This document shows, piece after piece, positions 17,827 through 25,523 of a stretch of DNA of 64,000 bases (positions within the stretch are counted from its first letter, which is position 1; the number at the start of each line of letters is the position of its first letter). The position numbers and the translations under genes were made by a program. The stretch is taken from positions 1 to 64,000 of the forward strand of contig NZ_LYPB01000046.1 of assembly GCF_001653565.1 (NCBI RefSeq). Reading direction: 5' to 3'. Below the pieces are notes generated by a model. That model saw only the letters and a list, made by a program, of their open reading frames with translations. It did not search any database and was not told the DNA's origin. Origin of the DNA: Paenibacillus oryzisoli (GTDB lineage Bacteria > Bacillota > Bacilli > Paenibacillales > NBRC-103111).

Positions 17827-19089
17827 TCATGTCTGAGCTTGCAGTCTCTGATCCAGCTTCCCTTGCACGAACCAGACGTACACGACATACCCGACAAGCA
17901 AAGCACCCGCAGTCAGTAGGAAGAGCATCGAATCATGATTGCCAGCCAAAATGTAGCCCGCCCAGTACGAGGCAATCGTATTCCCGATGCTGCGGGAGAC
18001 GGTTCGCATGCCTGCGAACAGGTTGCGGTCTTCTTCGGCGACAGCTGACATGCATTGACTGTCCATCAAGTTGTTCAGCATCGTGAAGCCCGTTCCGCGA
18101 ATGAGCAGCAGCATGGCAAATACGGTGGCTGGCATCGCCACGGCCATGAGCCCCACGACTAGGATGTTATAGAGAAACAGGAACACGAACGTCCTTCGGC
18201 TGCCCCATCTCTCCACAACGTAAGGCATAACGATCGAGCCGATAAAGAAGAAGAATCCGGATAACGCGAGTACACCAGAGATATTCCCGTCCTCCATTTG
18301 AAATCGGAATTTCAAGATGACATTCAAGAACGGACTCAGCAGTCCGAACGTAAATCCAGAGTTGAAAATCAACAGAGAAAGCAGCAGCAAGAAATAAATC
18401 CCATGCCGTTTCTTCGGCTGGTGGGAAGGTTTCGCTGCTTCGCTGCCTTTCTGTTTCTCTGCTGCGGTGACGTTGCCTTCTTCGGTCTTGGTATGGTTAG
18501 CCGGCAGCAGAATTCCTCGCAATATGCCTGAGAGACCTAAGCACCCGCCAGCAACGAAGAAGGCGTATTGGTACATGGTTGTCTGTCCCGGTATCCAATC
18601 GGGTAAATATCCACCAAGCCACGTGCCTAGACCGGTGAATAGCGTAAAAATCGCGAACAAGAGCGAATAGGCACTTGTTTCTTCCCTTTTCGTGCGGCAA
18701 TATTGGAAAATCAATTGAATCTCAGAGTTCACAATTGCCGTAATCCCGAGTGAATACACCAACTGCGCGACGGTTACCGCGCCAATACTAGTCCCGATAC
18801 CGAAGAGGACTAAGGACAGGAAGGCTAAGAGCATGCCGATGACGAGCATCGTTTTGCGTCCGATCAGCTTCACGATGAACCCTGCCGGCAAACTGGCCAA
18901 GCCAACCGTAAGTGCCCCAAGTGACGTTATTTTGCCGATATCGCCTTTGGAGAAACCAAGGTCTAATAAATGTAAGTTAAGGATCAGGCTTGAGATCCCG
19001 ACTCCGATGCCAAACAAGCTTTCTGTCGCAATGAACCGCTTCACGTTAGGCGATAAATCACGAATCAAATTTGCAGTATACGTCCACAT
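17827..19089 (-). CDS. MFS transporter (12 TM)
   Basis: About 420 residues with 12 predicted membrane helices, a central hydrophilic loop (NHTKTEEGNVTAAEKQKGSE) between helices 6 and 7, and MFS features such as KLIGRKTMLVIGM (motif A-like). The start is uncertain: ATG at 19089 is chosen, but a GTG at 19104 is in frame and the best purine-rich stretch (AGAAGAAGG) lies closer to the GTG. It is not closely similar to the MFS protein at 16455-17675. The substrate is unknown. Confidence 0.82.
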   Translation of the reverse strand: MWTYTANLIRDLSPNVKRFIATESLFGIGVGISSLILNLHLLDLGFSKGDIGKITSLGALTVGLASLPAGFIVKLIGRKTMLVIGMLLAFLSLVLFGIGTSIGAVTVAQLVYSLGITAIVNSEIQLIFQYCRTKREETSAYSLLFAIFTLFTGLGTWLGGYLPDWIPGQTTMYQYAFFVAGGCLGLSGILRGILLPANHTKTEEGNVTAAEKQKGSEAAKPSHQPKKRHGIYFLLLLSLLIFNSGFTFGLLSPFLNVILKFRFQMEDGNISGVLALSGFFFFIGSIVMPYVVERWGSRRTFVFLFLYNILVVGLMAVAMPATVFAMLLLIRGTGFTMLNNLMDSQCMSAVAEEDRNLFAGMRTVSRSIGNTIASYWAGYILAGNHDSMLFLLTAGALLVGYVVYVWFVQGKLDQRLQAQT

Positions 19090-19195
19090 AGATCCTAGAT
19101 GCACCTTCTTCTTGTTGTTATGTGCTCTATCTTACATGGCGAGGGCATCAGGAGCAAGGAAATAGGGCACTATGCTCCTTCTTTTCTGCTTGGGT

Positions 19196-19441
19196 TTTTC
19201 AGAGCTCACAGGCTAGGCATCAGCACGGGCGGCAGTGCTGGCACCCAGAAATAGCATCAGCCCAGGATACAGGGCTGGCCTCAGTGCAGCCACCCAGAAA
19301 TGGCATCAGCCCAGGATGCCGTGCTGACCTCAGTGCGTGCATCCAGAAATGACATCAGCCTAGGATGCAGGGCTGGCCCCAGTGCGGGCATCCAGAAATG
19401 ACATCAGCCTAGGATGCAGGGCTGGCCCCAGTGCGGGCACC
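19196..19441. repeat. 49-bp tandem repeat array (about five copies)
   Basis: The phrase ccagaaatRRcatcagcc recurs with a strict 49-bp period (unit starts at 19244, 19293, 19342, 19391), with a partial, more diverged copy before 19244. The last two full units are almost identical, which suggests recent expansion. The array is GC-rich compared with its surroundings and lies in the 840-bp gap between the MFS and SGNH genes. It has no start signal and no credible protein. Confidence 0.92.
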
Positions 19442-19444
19442 AAT

Positions 19445-19640
19445 TAGATGGAAAAACTACAGTTAAATCCGCCAAATCCAGCTGATTATTCCATTTAGAT
19501 GGAAAAACTACAGTTAAATCCCACCATTCCCGCGAATAACATACAATTGGCCAAAAATAACTGGAGGTTTTCCAGTTATTTACTTAAATCAGCTAAATTT
19601 GCTCGAAATAGATGTAGGTTTTCCAGTTAATGCTTTAAAC
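19445..19640. repeat. hairpin-forming dispersed repeats (TGGAAAA-CTACAGTTA family)
   Basis: Two copies of TAGATGGAAAAACTACAGTT start at about 19445 and 19496. A perfect hairpin AATAACTGGA/TCCAGTTATT follows at about 19557-19582, then a degenerate copy. The same cores are found at 32400-33000 in opposite orientations and, diverged, at 6600-7030 and 56640-56860. Confidence 0.85.
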
Positions 19641-19646
19641 TTGAAA

Positions 19647-19679
19647 AGCCCCGCAAGTCGATTTGACTTGTGAGGGGCT
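19647..19679 (-). terminator. terminator-like hairpin downstream of the SGNH gene
   Basis: AGCCCC (19647-19652) pairs with GGGGCT (19674-19679), and CAAGTC/GACTTG pairs inside. On the minus strand TTTTCAAG follows. It is 255 bp beyond the stop codon at 19934, so the transcript would include the AGTAG-rich tract between. Confidence 0.65.
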
Positions 19680-19698
19680 CACTTCAGGAACATTTTAG

Positions 19699-19905
19699 CT
19701 ACTTTAAACTCTTGCTACTCTATTGCTACTCTTGTTACTCATCCTACTTCTTCTACTACTTCTACTACTCTTACTACTCACACTACTTCTACTTCTACTA
19801 CTCTTCTACTCAAGCTATTTTTGCTACTTCTGCTACTTCTACTCTACTACTCAGGCTACTTTTGCTACTCACACTACTCCTACTACTCCTTACACTTCCG
19901 CCAGC
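19699..19905. repeat. (CTACTT/CTACTA)-type microsatellite tract
   Basis: About 200 bases made almost wholly of tactt, tactc and ctact steps, without a fixed long unit. Translated, one frame gives an improbable Tyr/Ser/Phe polymer, so it is not treated as coding. It is related in composition to the hexamer tracts at 6853 and 56861. Confidence 0.85.
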
Positions 19906-19933
19906 TACTCTTAGCTCACTTCAACTTGCTGCT

Positions 19934-21142
19934 CTAATTACTCAACAATTTCAAAATACGAAGACTCGTCCCCGTGCTCCGCGCATCTTTCTTCCCTGTG
20001 TGACGGATGGTAATTTGTCTGCATTTCCGCTCCGCATGAATAGGAAACATAGCCATAATGGGGCGATATGCTTGTAAACACCAATGATCAAATAGATCAA
20101 TTGGCTGAAACGGTTCGTCGTCTATGGCGTATTCGAACACCCCCGAGTCCGGCCCGCACAGCAGCAATATGCCAGCACTCTGCCCGTACACTGTGAAGGG
20201 AAACGAAGCATGGAGAGTATCCGTATACAGATGTCGAGTGTCATAGCGCCAGTTCATCAATGGCTCTGTAGATAACGTCACCCATTCCAAACCTACCAAG
20301 CCATCCGTCAGTTCTACCTCAGACATCTCCGCATATTCGTAATTATTGTGATTAATTGGAGGAGGGAGGGATACATCATCGTCTAGGCACGCTTTCGCAC
20401 CTTGCACTCCATCCCGCTTCACCTTTGCACTTACTGTTTCATCCAGGTACTCCTTTGCTCCTTCTACTCTACCCAAATACTCATTTGCACCCAATACCCC
20501 ATCTAGGTACTCCTCCAAAAAAGCAGCATACAAGGCATGCCCCGCATCATTCGGATGTACCCGATCTGATGCAAGGTCTTCCCACCGTACTTCGTCTGTC
20601 TGTATCATGCTGTATACCCTCGCAGCAAAGTTAACGGAAGGGATGTTATAGTGCGTTGCGACTTCTTCGTGGACAGCGATGTTGAATGGCAGGCTTTCGG
20701 TCAAATTTTTATCCGCTCCCGTGTAGATATAACAGAGATCTGTACGAGGCGATAGCCGCCGACATTGTCGTACAATCCCTTCCATACCTCTGATCGATTC
20801 CTCCCGATCCTCACCGTCATTCACACTGAACTCAACGAATAGTAAGTCAATTTCACCTTGAGACAAAACATGCGCCTGCAGCCGATGAGCACCGAACGTA
20901 GACGTCGTTCCACCAACGCCCGCATTGATACACGTCACCTTTTCAGATGAAAAACGTTGCACTAAATAGCTTTCCGTTAACGCACGCCAGCTGGTGGCAT
21001 TCATGTCCGATGCCCCTGCACCCTCTGTTATAGAACCGCCAAAGAAAGCGATGACAATCGGTTCATTACGGAGTAATTTCTCCTTGATGTGTGGCAGCCC
21101 TCCTCGCTGGTTCACCCAACGGTCAGCCCATGTATCCGTCAT
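19934..21142 (-). CDS. SGNH/GDSL-family hydrolase (probable carbohydrate esterase)
   Basis: About 402 residues, no signal peptide, so cytoplasmic. Block I carries the nucleophile as FFGGSITEGAG; then GVGGTTSTFG (block II Gly), FVEFSVNDGED (block III-like Asn) and DRVHPNDAGH (catalytic Asp/His, block V). These are the hallmarks of SGNH esterases that remove acyl groups from sugars. Between the catalytic domain and a beta-rich C-terminal domain lies an insert of five roughly 10-residue repeats (EYLDGVLGAN type). ATG at 21142 has GAAGGGAGAAGAAA before it; upstream in-frame sequence lacks a Shine-Dalgarno. It follows the binding-protein gene and is probably in the same fucoside-type locus. Confidence 0.88.
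   Translation of the reverse strand: MTDTWADRWVNQRGGLPHIKEKLLRNEPIVIAFFGGSITEGAGASDMNATSWRALTESYLVQRFSSEKVTCINAGVGGTTSTFGAHRLQAHVLSQGEIDLLFVEFSVNDGEDREESIRGMEGIVRQCRRLSPRTDLCYIYTGADKNLTESLPFNIAVHEEVATHYNIPSVNFAARVYSMIQTDEVRWEDLASDRVHPNDAGHALYAAFLEEYLDGVLGANEYLGRVEGAKEYLDETVSAKVKRDGVQGAKACLDDDVSLPPPINHNNYEYAEMSEVELTDGLVGLEWVTLSTEPLMNWRYDTRHLYTDTLHASFPFTVYGQSAGILLLCGPDSGVFEYAIDDEPFQPIDLFDHWCLQAYRPIMAMFPIHAERKCRQITIRHTGKKDARSTGTSLRILKLLSN
20363..20512 (-). repeat. 30-bp in-frame tandem repeat inside the SGNH gene
   Basis: Five consecutive 30-bp units encode EYLDGVLGAN, EYLGRVEGAK, EYLDETVSAK, VKRDGVQGAK and ACLDDDVSLP. Units keep the frame but have diverged in sequence. They fall between the catalytic domain and the C-terminal domain, where length change should be tolerated. 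Confidence 0.8.
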
Positions 21143-21170
21143 TTTCTCTTCTCCCTTCGTAACAAAAAAA

Positions 21171-21204
21171 TCAAGTGCTCTATGTTTGAACATAGGGCAC
21201 CTGA
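21171..21204 (-). terminator. rho-independent terminator after the binding-protein gene
   Basis: GTGCTCTATG (21175-21184) pairs with CATAGGGCAC (21191-21200) with one G-T pair, extended by TCA/TGA with a mismatch. On the minus strand TTTTTTTG follows. It lies between the binding-protein stop (21217) and the SGNH start (21142), so SGNH expression depends on read-through or a promoter of its own. Confidence 0.8.
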
Positions 21205-21216
21205 TTCTCTCTGTTC

Positions 21217-22872
21217 CTATTTTTTATAGGCAGAACTGTCGTACGCCTTTTGCAAAATTTCCAGATAACGGCCAATCTTCAAATTATCCAGTCCTTTCAC
21301 ATAAGCATCCCAATCTTTCGTCAAATCTTTATTTCCCGTGATGAATTGCAATGCGTTCTGATCGATATAATTTTTGAGATTCGTTTGGAGAATACTCGCT
21401 TCATCCGTTTGTGCCGGATCCACCCATACGGCCCAGACAGGGTAAATCTCTTTCGGTTCATGGCCTTGGTACAAGAGCGTTGCATTATATAATCTGCGTT
21501 CATAGTTCGCGGAATCATACACATCTGTTCCTTGAACAATGCTGTCTCTGTACTCGCTTGGTTGGTAGAAGTGTCCCATTCCGCTCCAGCCTGCATTATG
21601 TGGCGCTTCTCCTTCCACAGCTGGAATTGATGCCATGAGTGGTTTCACACCTTTACCAAGAGCGACCTCGCCTTCTTTGGGTTTTCTCCAGTCAATCCCT
21701 TCCATACCTGATGCAGCATTCGTCTGACCTTCAAAAGTAAACATATAATCTACCATTTTGATTAACGTGATTTGCTCTTCTTTAGTAGCTTTGTTGGTAA
21801 TGACGAATTTCGCTCCTGGCGTCAAACCACCACCATCATGCGTTGCAAGGGAACCGTTTGGCCCTGTAAGCGGTGGTACTGGGTTGTAATCGGCCGAGTT
21901 TTTATTTCCTTTATCAATGTTTACGAAAATAGCAGGATGCATGCCGGCGCCAGCACCAAGAATTTGCGTTCCTGCGTTCTCGCCAATTTTCTTGAACGCT
22001 TCCGCATTTTGCGTAAATGCCCCTGGATCAATTAACCCTTCGTCATACAACGATTTAATATATGCGAGGCCTTCTTTCCATTGCGGCTTATTCGCTGCTG
22101 TATCGACCTTGCCATTCGACATCGTCAGGTAATTGCGGTCATCATCATAGATGAAACCATTCATGAGAAACGGAATGATATGCACGCCGAAATCCTCTGT
22201 CGATCCACTTAGCGGAACTTCGTCTGCTTTGCCATTCCCATTAGGATCACCCTTTTTGAAAGCTTGAAGAACTTTCTTGAAATCCTCCGTCGTTTTCGGC
22301 ATCTCGAGATTCATTTTCGATAACCATTTCGTGTTGATCCACATTTTGTTCGGATAGGAGCAATGGAAACATTGCGTATAAGAACCTAGTCCATAGATTT
22401 TGCCATCCGGCGCTGTACTAAAGCTCTTCAATGTAGCGTCCTTAGCCATAGCTGCCTTAATATTCGGGGCATACTGATCAATCAGATCATTCAAAGGAAT
22501 GAGAATACCTTGCTTACCGTATTTCAGAATATCCGCTTGTGAGAATTGGTCGATCCAAGCCGTCAACATATAGGAATCCGGATAATCACCGCTTGCCAGT
22601 GAGATCTGTCTCTTCTCTTTGGCACCATCAAACGGGATGATTTCAAAATCAAACTTCGCATTGAACTTCTCTTCCATGAATTTCGTGAATTTATTCGTCT
22701 TCAAGTCAATCGCTGTATCTTGTTGTGCAAACATGCTAATCGCGACAGGACCACTTTTCGTAGCTCCCGTTGCTGCTGGTGATACGGATGCTGTGTCATC
22801 CTTCGAGCATGCGGCAAGAAATAAACTACCTACCATAATGACCATTAGTGCGCTTACAAGACCCTTTTTCAC
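21217..22872 (-). CDS. sugar ABC transporter substrate-binding lipoprotein (LplA type)
   Basis: 551 residues. A short signal (MKKGLVSALM, hydrophobic core) ends in a lipobox (LAAC), followed by a low-complexity linker, then a large family 1 solute-binding fold (KFTKFMEEKFNAKFDFE; WINTKWLSKMNLEMPKTTEDF; GDPNGNGKADEVPL, an EF-hand-like calcium-binding turn often seen in this group). The start codon is GTG with AAGGGAG 8 bp upstream. It is third in the permease-permease-binding protein operon whose promoter is element B1. The sugar is not known; the GH95 gene nearby points to a fucosylated or related oligosaccharide. Confidence 0.92.
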   Translation of the reverse strand: MKKGLVSALMVIMVGSLFLAACSKDDTASVSPAATGATKSGPVAISMFAQQDTAIDLKTNKFTKFMEEKFNAKFDFEIIPFDGAKEKRQISLASGDYPDSYMLTAWIDQFSQADILKYGKQGILIPLNDLIDQYAPNIKAAMAKDATLKSFSTAPDGKIYGLGSYTQCFHCSYPNKMWINTKWLSKMNLEMPKTTEDFKKVLQAFKKGDPNGNGKADEVPLSGSTEDFGVHIIPFLMNGFIYDDDRNYLTMSNGKVDTAANKPQWKEGLAYIKSLYDEGLIDPGAFTQNAEAFKKIGENAGTQILGAGAGMHPAIFVNIDKGNKNSADYNPVPPLTGPNGSLATHDGGGLTPGAKFVITNKATKEEQITLIKMVDYMFTFEGQTNAASGMEGIDWRKPKEGEVALGKGVKPLMASIPAVEGEAPHNAGWSGMGHFYQPSEYRDSIVQGTDVYDSANYERRLYNATLLYQGHEPKEIYPVWAVWVDPAQTDEASILQTNLKNYIDQNALQFITGNKDLTKDWDAYVKGLDNLKIGRYLEILQKAYDSSAYKK

Positions 22873-22994
22873 ATGTATCGCTCCCTTTTTTCATACATTT
22901 AGTATAACCCCGAACGTAGATCGACGACCAGCATTACCTTTAAACGAATCACCCCTTTCAATGGCCTCCATCCTTCACATGGCGGGGCTGCGGC

Positions 22995-23891
22995 TTACCC
23001 TTTGACAGAACCCACTAACATACCTTGCACGAAGAACCGCTGGACAAACGGATAAATAATCAACACCGGCAATGTTGTGACGACAATGAGCGAATATTTC
23101 AATGCTTCCGCCAACTGCTGTCGCTCAACTTGCTTCAAGGCATCCGTGGCATTCGAGCTGTTGTTGAGAATGATAATACTGCGCAAAATCAACTGCAGCG
23201 GGAACAAACTAGCCGATTTGAGATAAATCAAAGCATCGAAGTACGCGTTCCACTGGCCGACAGCATAAATGAGTACAAGAACGGCGATGATTGGTTTGGA
23301 TAACGGGATGACGACACTTCTTAGAAATCGGAAGTCACTGCAACCGTCAATTTCACTAGCATCAAACAATTCATCCGGAATCGCCGTTTGGAAAAAGGAT
23401 CTCGTGATGATTACCTGCCACACCCAAATCGCATTAGGGATGAGCAGCGCCCACCTCGTATCAATCAGTCCCATTTGCTTAACGACCAAGTAAGTCGGAA
23501 TTAACCCACCGCTGAATAGCATCGTAAACGTGATTAGCATCATGAGCACATTTTTGCCGAAGAACGTTTTTCGAGAAAGTGGATATGCAATCATAATCGT
23601 AAGAACAACACTAATAATGGTTCCAACGCCTGTATAAAAAAGGGAATTCGCATAACCTATCGTCACTTTCTCGTTATGAATCAGGGTATTGTACCCTTTG
23701 AGTGACAGCTCTACAGGCCACAGCCATACTTTTCCGGAAGTGACAGCAGCTGGACTGCTGAACGAGCTGCTAATGACATAAATAAGCGGATATAAAACAA
23801 CAACGAGTAATAAGCTCAGAAGTACGTAGACGGCTATTAAGAAAATTTTATCACCTAGCGAATCTTTTACCTTTGCTTTGATCGTAGACAT
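22995..23891 (-). CDS. LplC/YtcP-type sugar ABC transporter permease
   Basis: About 298 residues with six membrane helices and the YtcP-type ending (FVQRFFVQGMLVGSVKG). The EAA loop reads FDASEIDGCSDFRFLRSVVI, where EAA itself is changed to DAS. ATG at 23891 has AAAAGGAG 7 bp upstream; the in-frame TTG at 23912 overlaps the upstream gene and has no Shine-Dalgarno. It is the second gene of the operon, 14 bp after the LplB-type permease. The 122-bp gap to the binding-protein gene contains no obvious promoter. Confidence 0.92.
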   Translation of the reverse strand: MSTIKAKVKDSLGDKIFLIAVYVLLSLLLVVVLYPLIYVISSSFSSPAAVTSGKVWLWPVELSLKGYNTLIHNEKVTIGYANSLFYTGVGTIISVVLTIMIAYPLSRKTFFGKNVLMMLITFTMLFSGGLIPTYLVVKQMGLIDTRWALLIPNAIWVWQVIITRSFFQTAIPDELFDASEIDGCSDFRFLRSVVIPLSKPIIAVLVLIYAVGQWNAYFDALIYLKSASLFPLQLILRSIIILNNSSNATDALKQVERQQLAEALKYSLIVVTTLPVLIIYPFVQRFFVQGMLVGSVKG

Positions 23892-23905
23892 AGCTGCACT
23901 CCTTT

Positions 23906-24871
23906 TTACCAAATACTATGATTCGAAAATTTCTTAGCCATGCCATTAACAACAATTAGCAAGATCAAATTGATGACCGAGTTGAACAATCCGACAGCTG
24001 TAGCGAAGCTGTAATTCGCATTCAGCAGTCCCACTTTGTACACATAGGTCGCGATAATCTCGGAATTGACCGTATTCAGTGGATTTTGCAATAAATACAC
24101 TTTTTCGAAGCCTATCGCCATCACATTCCCCACATTCAAGATAAGGACCACAATAATGGTAGGCAAAATGCCTGGCAAATCGACGTGTATAATTTTCTGA
24201 AAGCGCGATGCACCGTCTACTTTGGCCGCCTCATACAGCGAAGGATCCACGCCTGCTAAAGCAGCTAAGAAAATGACCGAATAATAACCAGCCGTCTGCC
24301 AAATGTCAGACCACACGTAGATCGAGCGGAACATGCCCGGCTCTCCGAGGAAATTAATCGAATCCATGCCGAAATGATTCATCACCACATTCACAAAGCC
24401 AAGTCGAGGCGCCAGAAACAGCATAATAATGGACACCATCACAACAGTAGATATGAAGTAAGGGGCAAAGGAAACCAGTTGGACAAGCTTCTTGAAGCGC
24501 TGATTGCGTACTTCATTAATTGCCAGTGCCAATAAAATAGGGATCGGGAAACCAACAATCAGCAGATAGCCACTGATTAATATCGTGTTTTTCACTAATG
24601 TCCAGAACAACGGATTTTCAAAAAACAACTGAAAGTTTTTAAACCCTACCCAGGGGCTCCCCCAAATACCTTTCGTGACATTGTAGTCCTTAAAAGCAAG
24701 CACCGCGTTTAATATCGGATAATACTTGAATATGAGGAAATACAACGCTGGTGGAATGATGAGCAGATACAGCTGCCAATGCTTCTTGAAGCTTCGAGTC
24801 GCTGCCTCCCTCAAACCAGGTCGACTGCTTTTGATCAGCGATCTCTGACTGGTGACTAGTCCTTTATCCAA
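23906..24871 (-). CDS. LplB-type sugar ABC transporter permease, TTG start
   Basis: About 321 residues. It begins DKGLVTSQRSLIKSSRPG after the initiator, then six membrane helices and the EAA loop YEAAKVDGASRFQKIIHVDL. The only well-placed Shine-Dalgarno is AGGGGG, 7 bp before a TTG at 24871. Upstream in-frame codons would extend the protein into the promoter element B1, and no ATG in that stretch has a ribosome binding site. First gene of the operon with the next permease and the binding protein. It works with a shared ATPase encoded outside the window. Confidence 0.9.
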   Translation of the reverse strand: MDKGLVTSQRSLIKSSRPGLREAATRSFKKHWQLYLLIIPPALYFLIFKYYPILNAVLAFKDYNVTKGIWGSPWVGFKNFQLFFENPLFWTLVKNTILISGYLLIVGFPIPILLALAINEVRNQRFKKLVQLVSFAPYFISTVVMVSIIMLFLAPRLGFVNVVMNHFGMDSINFLGEPGMFRSIYVWSDIWQTAGYYSVIFLAALAGVDPSLYEAAKVDGASRFQKIIHVDLPGILPTIIVVLILNVGNVMAIGFEKVYLLQNPLNTVNSEIIATYVYKVGLLNANYSFATAVGLFNSVINLILLIVVNGMAKKFSNHSIW

Positions 24872-24926
24872 AACAAAACCCCCTAAGATCATCTGTCTCA
24901 CAAATGTTTGCGCTTTCTTGAGCCTT

Positions 24927-25009
24927 ATTTTAGGGGATAATCGGCCGTTTATAAAAGGTACAATTGCGTTATTCCACGTACAATTGGCGGTAAATCGAGG
25001 GTACATCTG
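24927..25009 (-). promoter_or_regulatory. promoter element B1: three GTAC sites and a conserved -10
   Basis: Read on the minus strand: GATGTAC (about 25001), then AATTGTAC (24978-24985) 23 bp on, then AATTGTAC (24958-24965) 20 bp on, then TAAAAT (24927-24932) as the -10, 26 bases from the last site. Sequence around the -10 (ATCCCCTAAAATAAG) and the AGAAAGCG downstream are also shared with element B2. Tandem half-sites spaced about 20 bp suit an AraC-type activator; the membrane AraC gene at 25524 is the likely one. Confidence 0.7.
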
Positions 25010-25197
25010 TCGTGTGATCATCCCCGTTCGCTCAATGTGGCAGCGTTAGTCCGTAATGCGGGTAGTGCGGTCAAATCCAATTTCAAATAAGGGTCTGCCA
25101 TAACGCTCTCTGCAATATCTGGGGTTACTGGTGGGGCGGAGTGGCTGGGATAGCTGGTGTATTCCTCTAAAAACCCTCCCACCAAGTCACCCTACTC

Positions 25198-25392
25198 CTG
25201 TCAAAAGTGCAAAAGAGCACTTTTCCAAAGAGATTCCCCCTTCTTTTATTGGAAAATGATGCAAAAAGGCATCTATTCCGAGTGATTTCAGGAAATTATG
25301 ATGAAAAACGTTAAAAAGATTGCCTATTTGCACGTATTTACCAGTACTAACCATAAATTAGCCAAAAAGGTTGTATTTTTGCACTTTTGAGA
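25198..25392. repeat. dispersed gcaaaaaggca / tgcctatttgcac repeats
   Basis: The 500-bp gap before the AraC gene has no gene. It contains AAAAGTGC-aaaaga-GCACTTTT (a hairpin near 25202-25225), atgcaaaaaggcatct (about 25259), attgcctatttgcac (about 25320) and a degenerate copy ending gcacttttgag. The same motifs in the same mixed orientations recur at 61258-61452. Confidence 0.75.
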
Positions 25393-25487
25393 GACAAAAC
25401 GGGAGAGTAATCCATCCAATAATCCGCGCTCCACAACCTCGACATCCATCGCCGCCACCTCCACCACCACTCAAAAAAGCGCAAAAA

Positions 25488-25515
25488 GAGCTAAGGGCAT
25501 CAAGCCGCTTAGCTC
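25488..25515 (-). terminator. rho-independent terminator after the membrane AraC gene
   Basis: GAGCTAAG (25488-25495) pairs with CTTAGCTC (25508-25515), with GGC/GCC inside. On the minus strand TTTTTGCGC follows. It lies 8 bp past the stop codon. Confidence 0.88.
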
Positions 25516-25523
25516 CTTAATCC

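Noticed and set aside
19670-20077. 135-codon open frame rich in Tyr, Ser and Phe
   Set aside because: It is a by-product of the CTACTT-type microsatellite, has no ribosome binding site and overlaps the end of the SGNH gene antisense.
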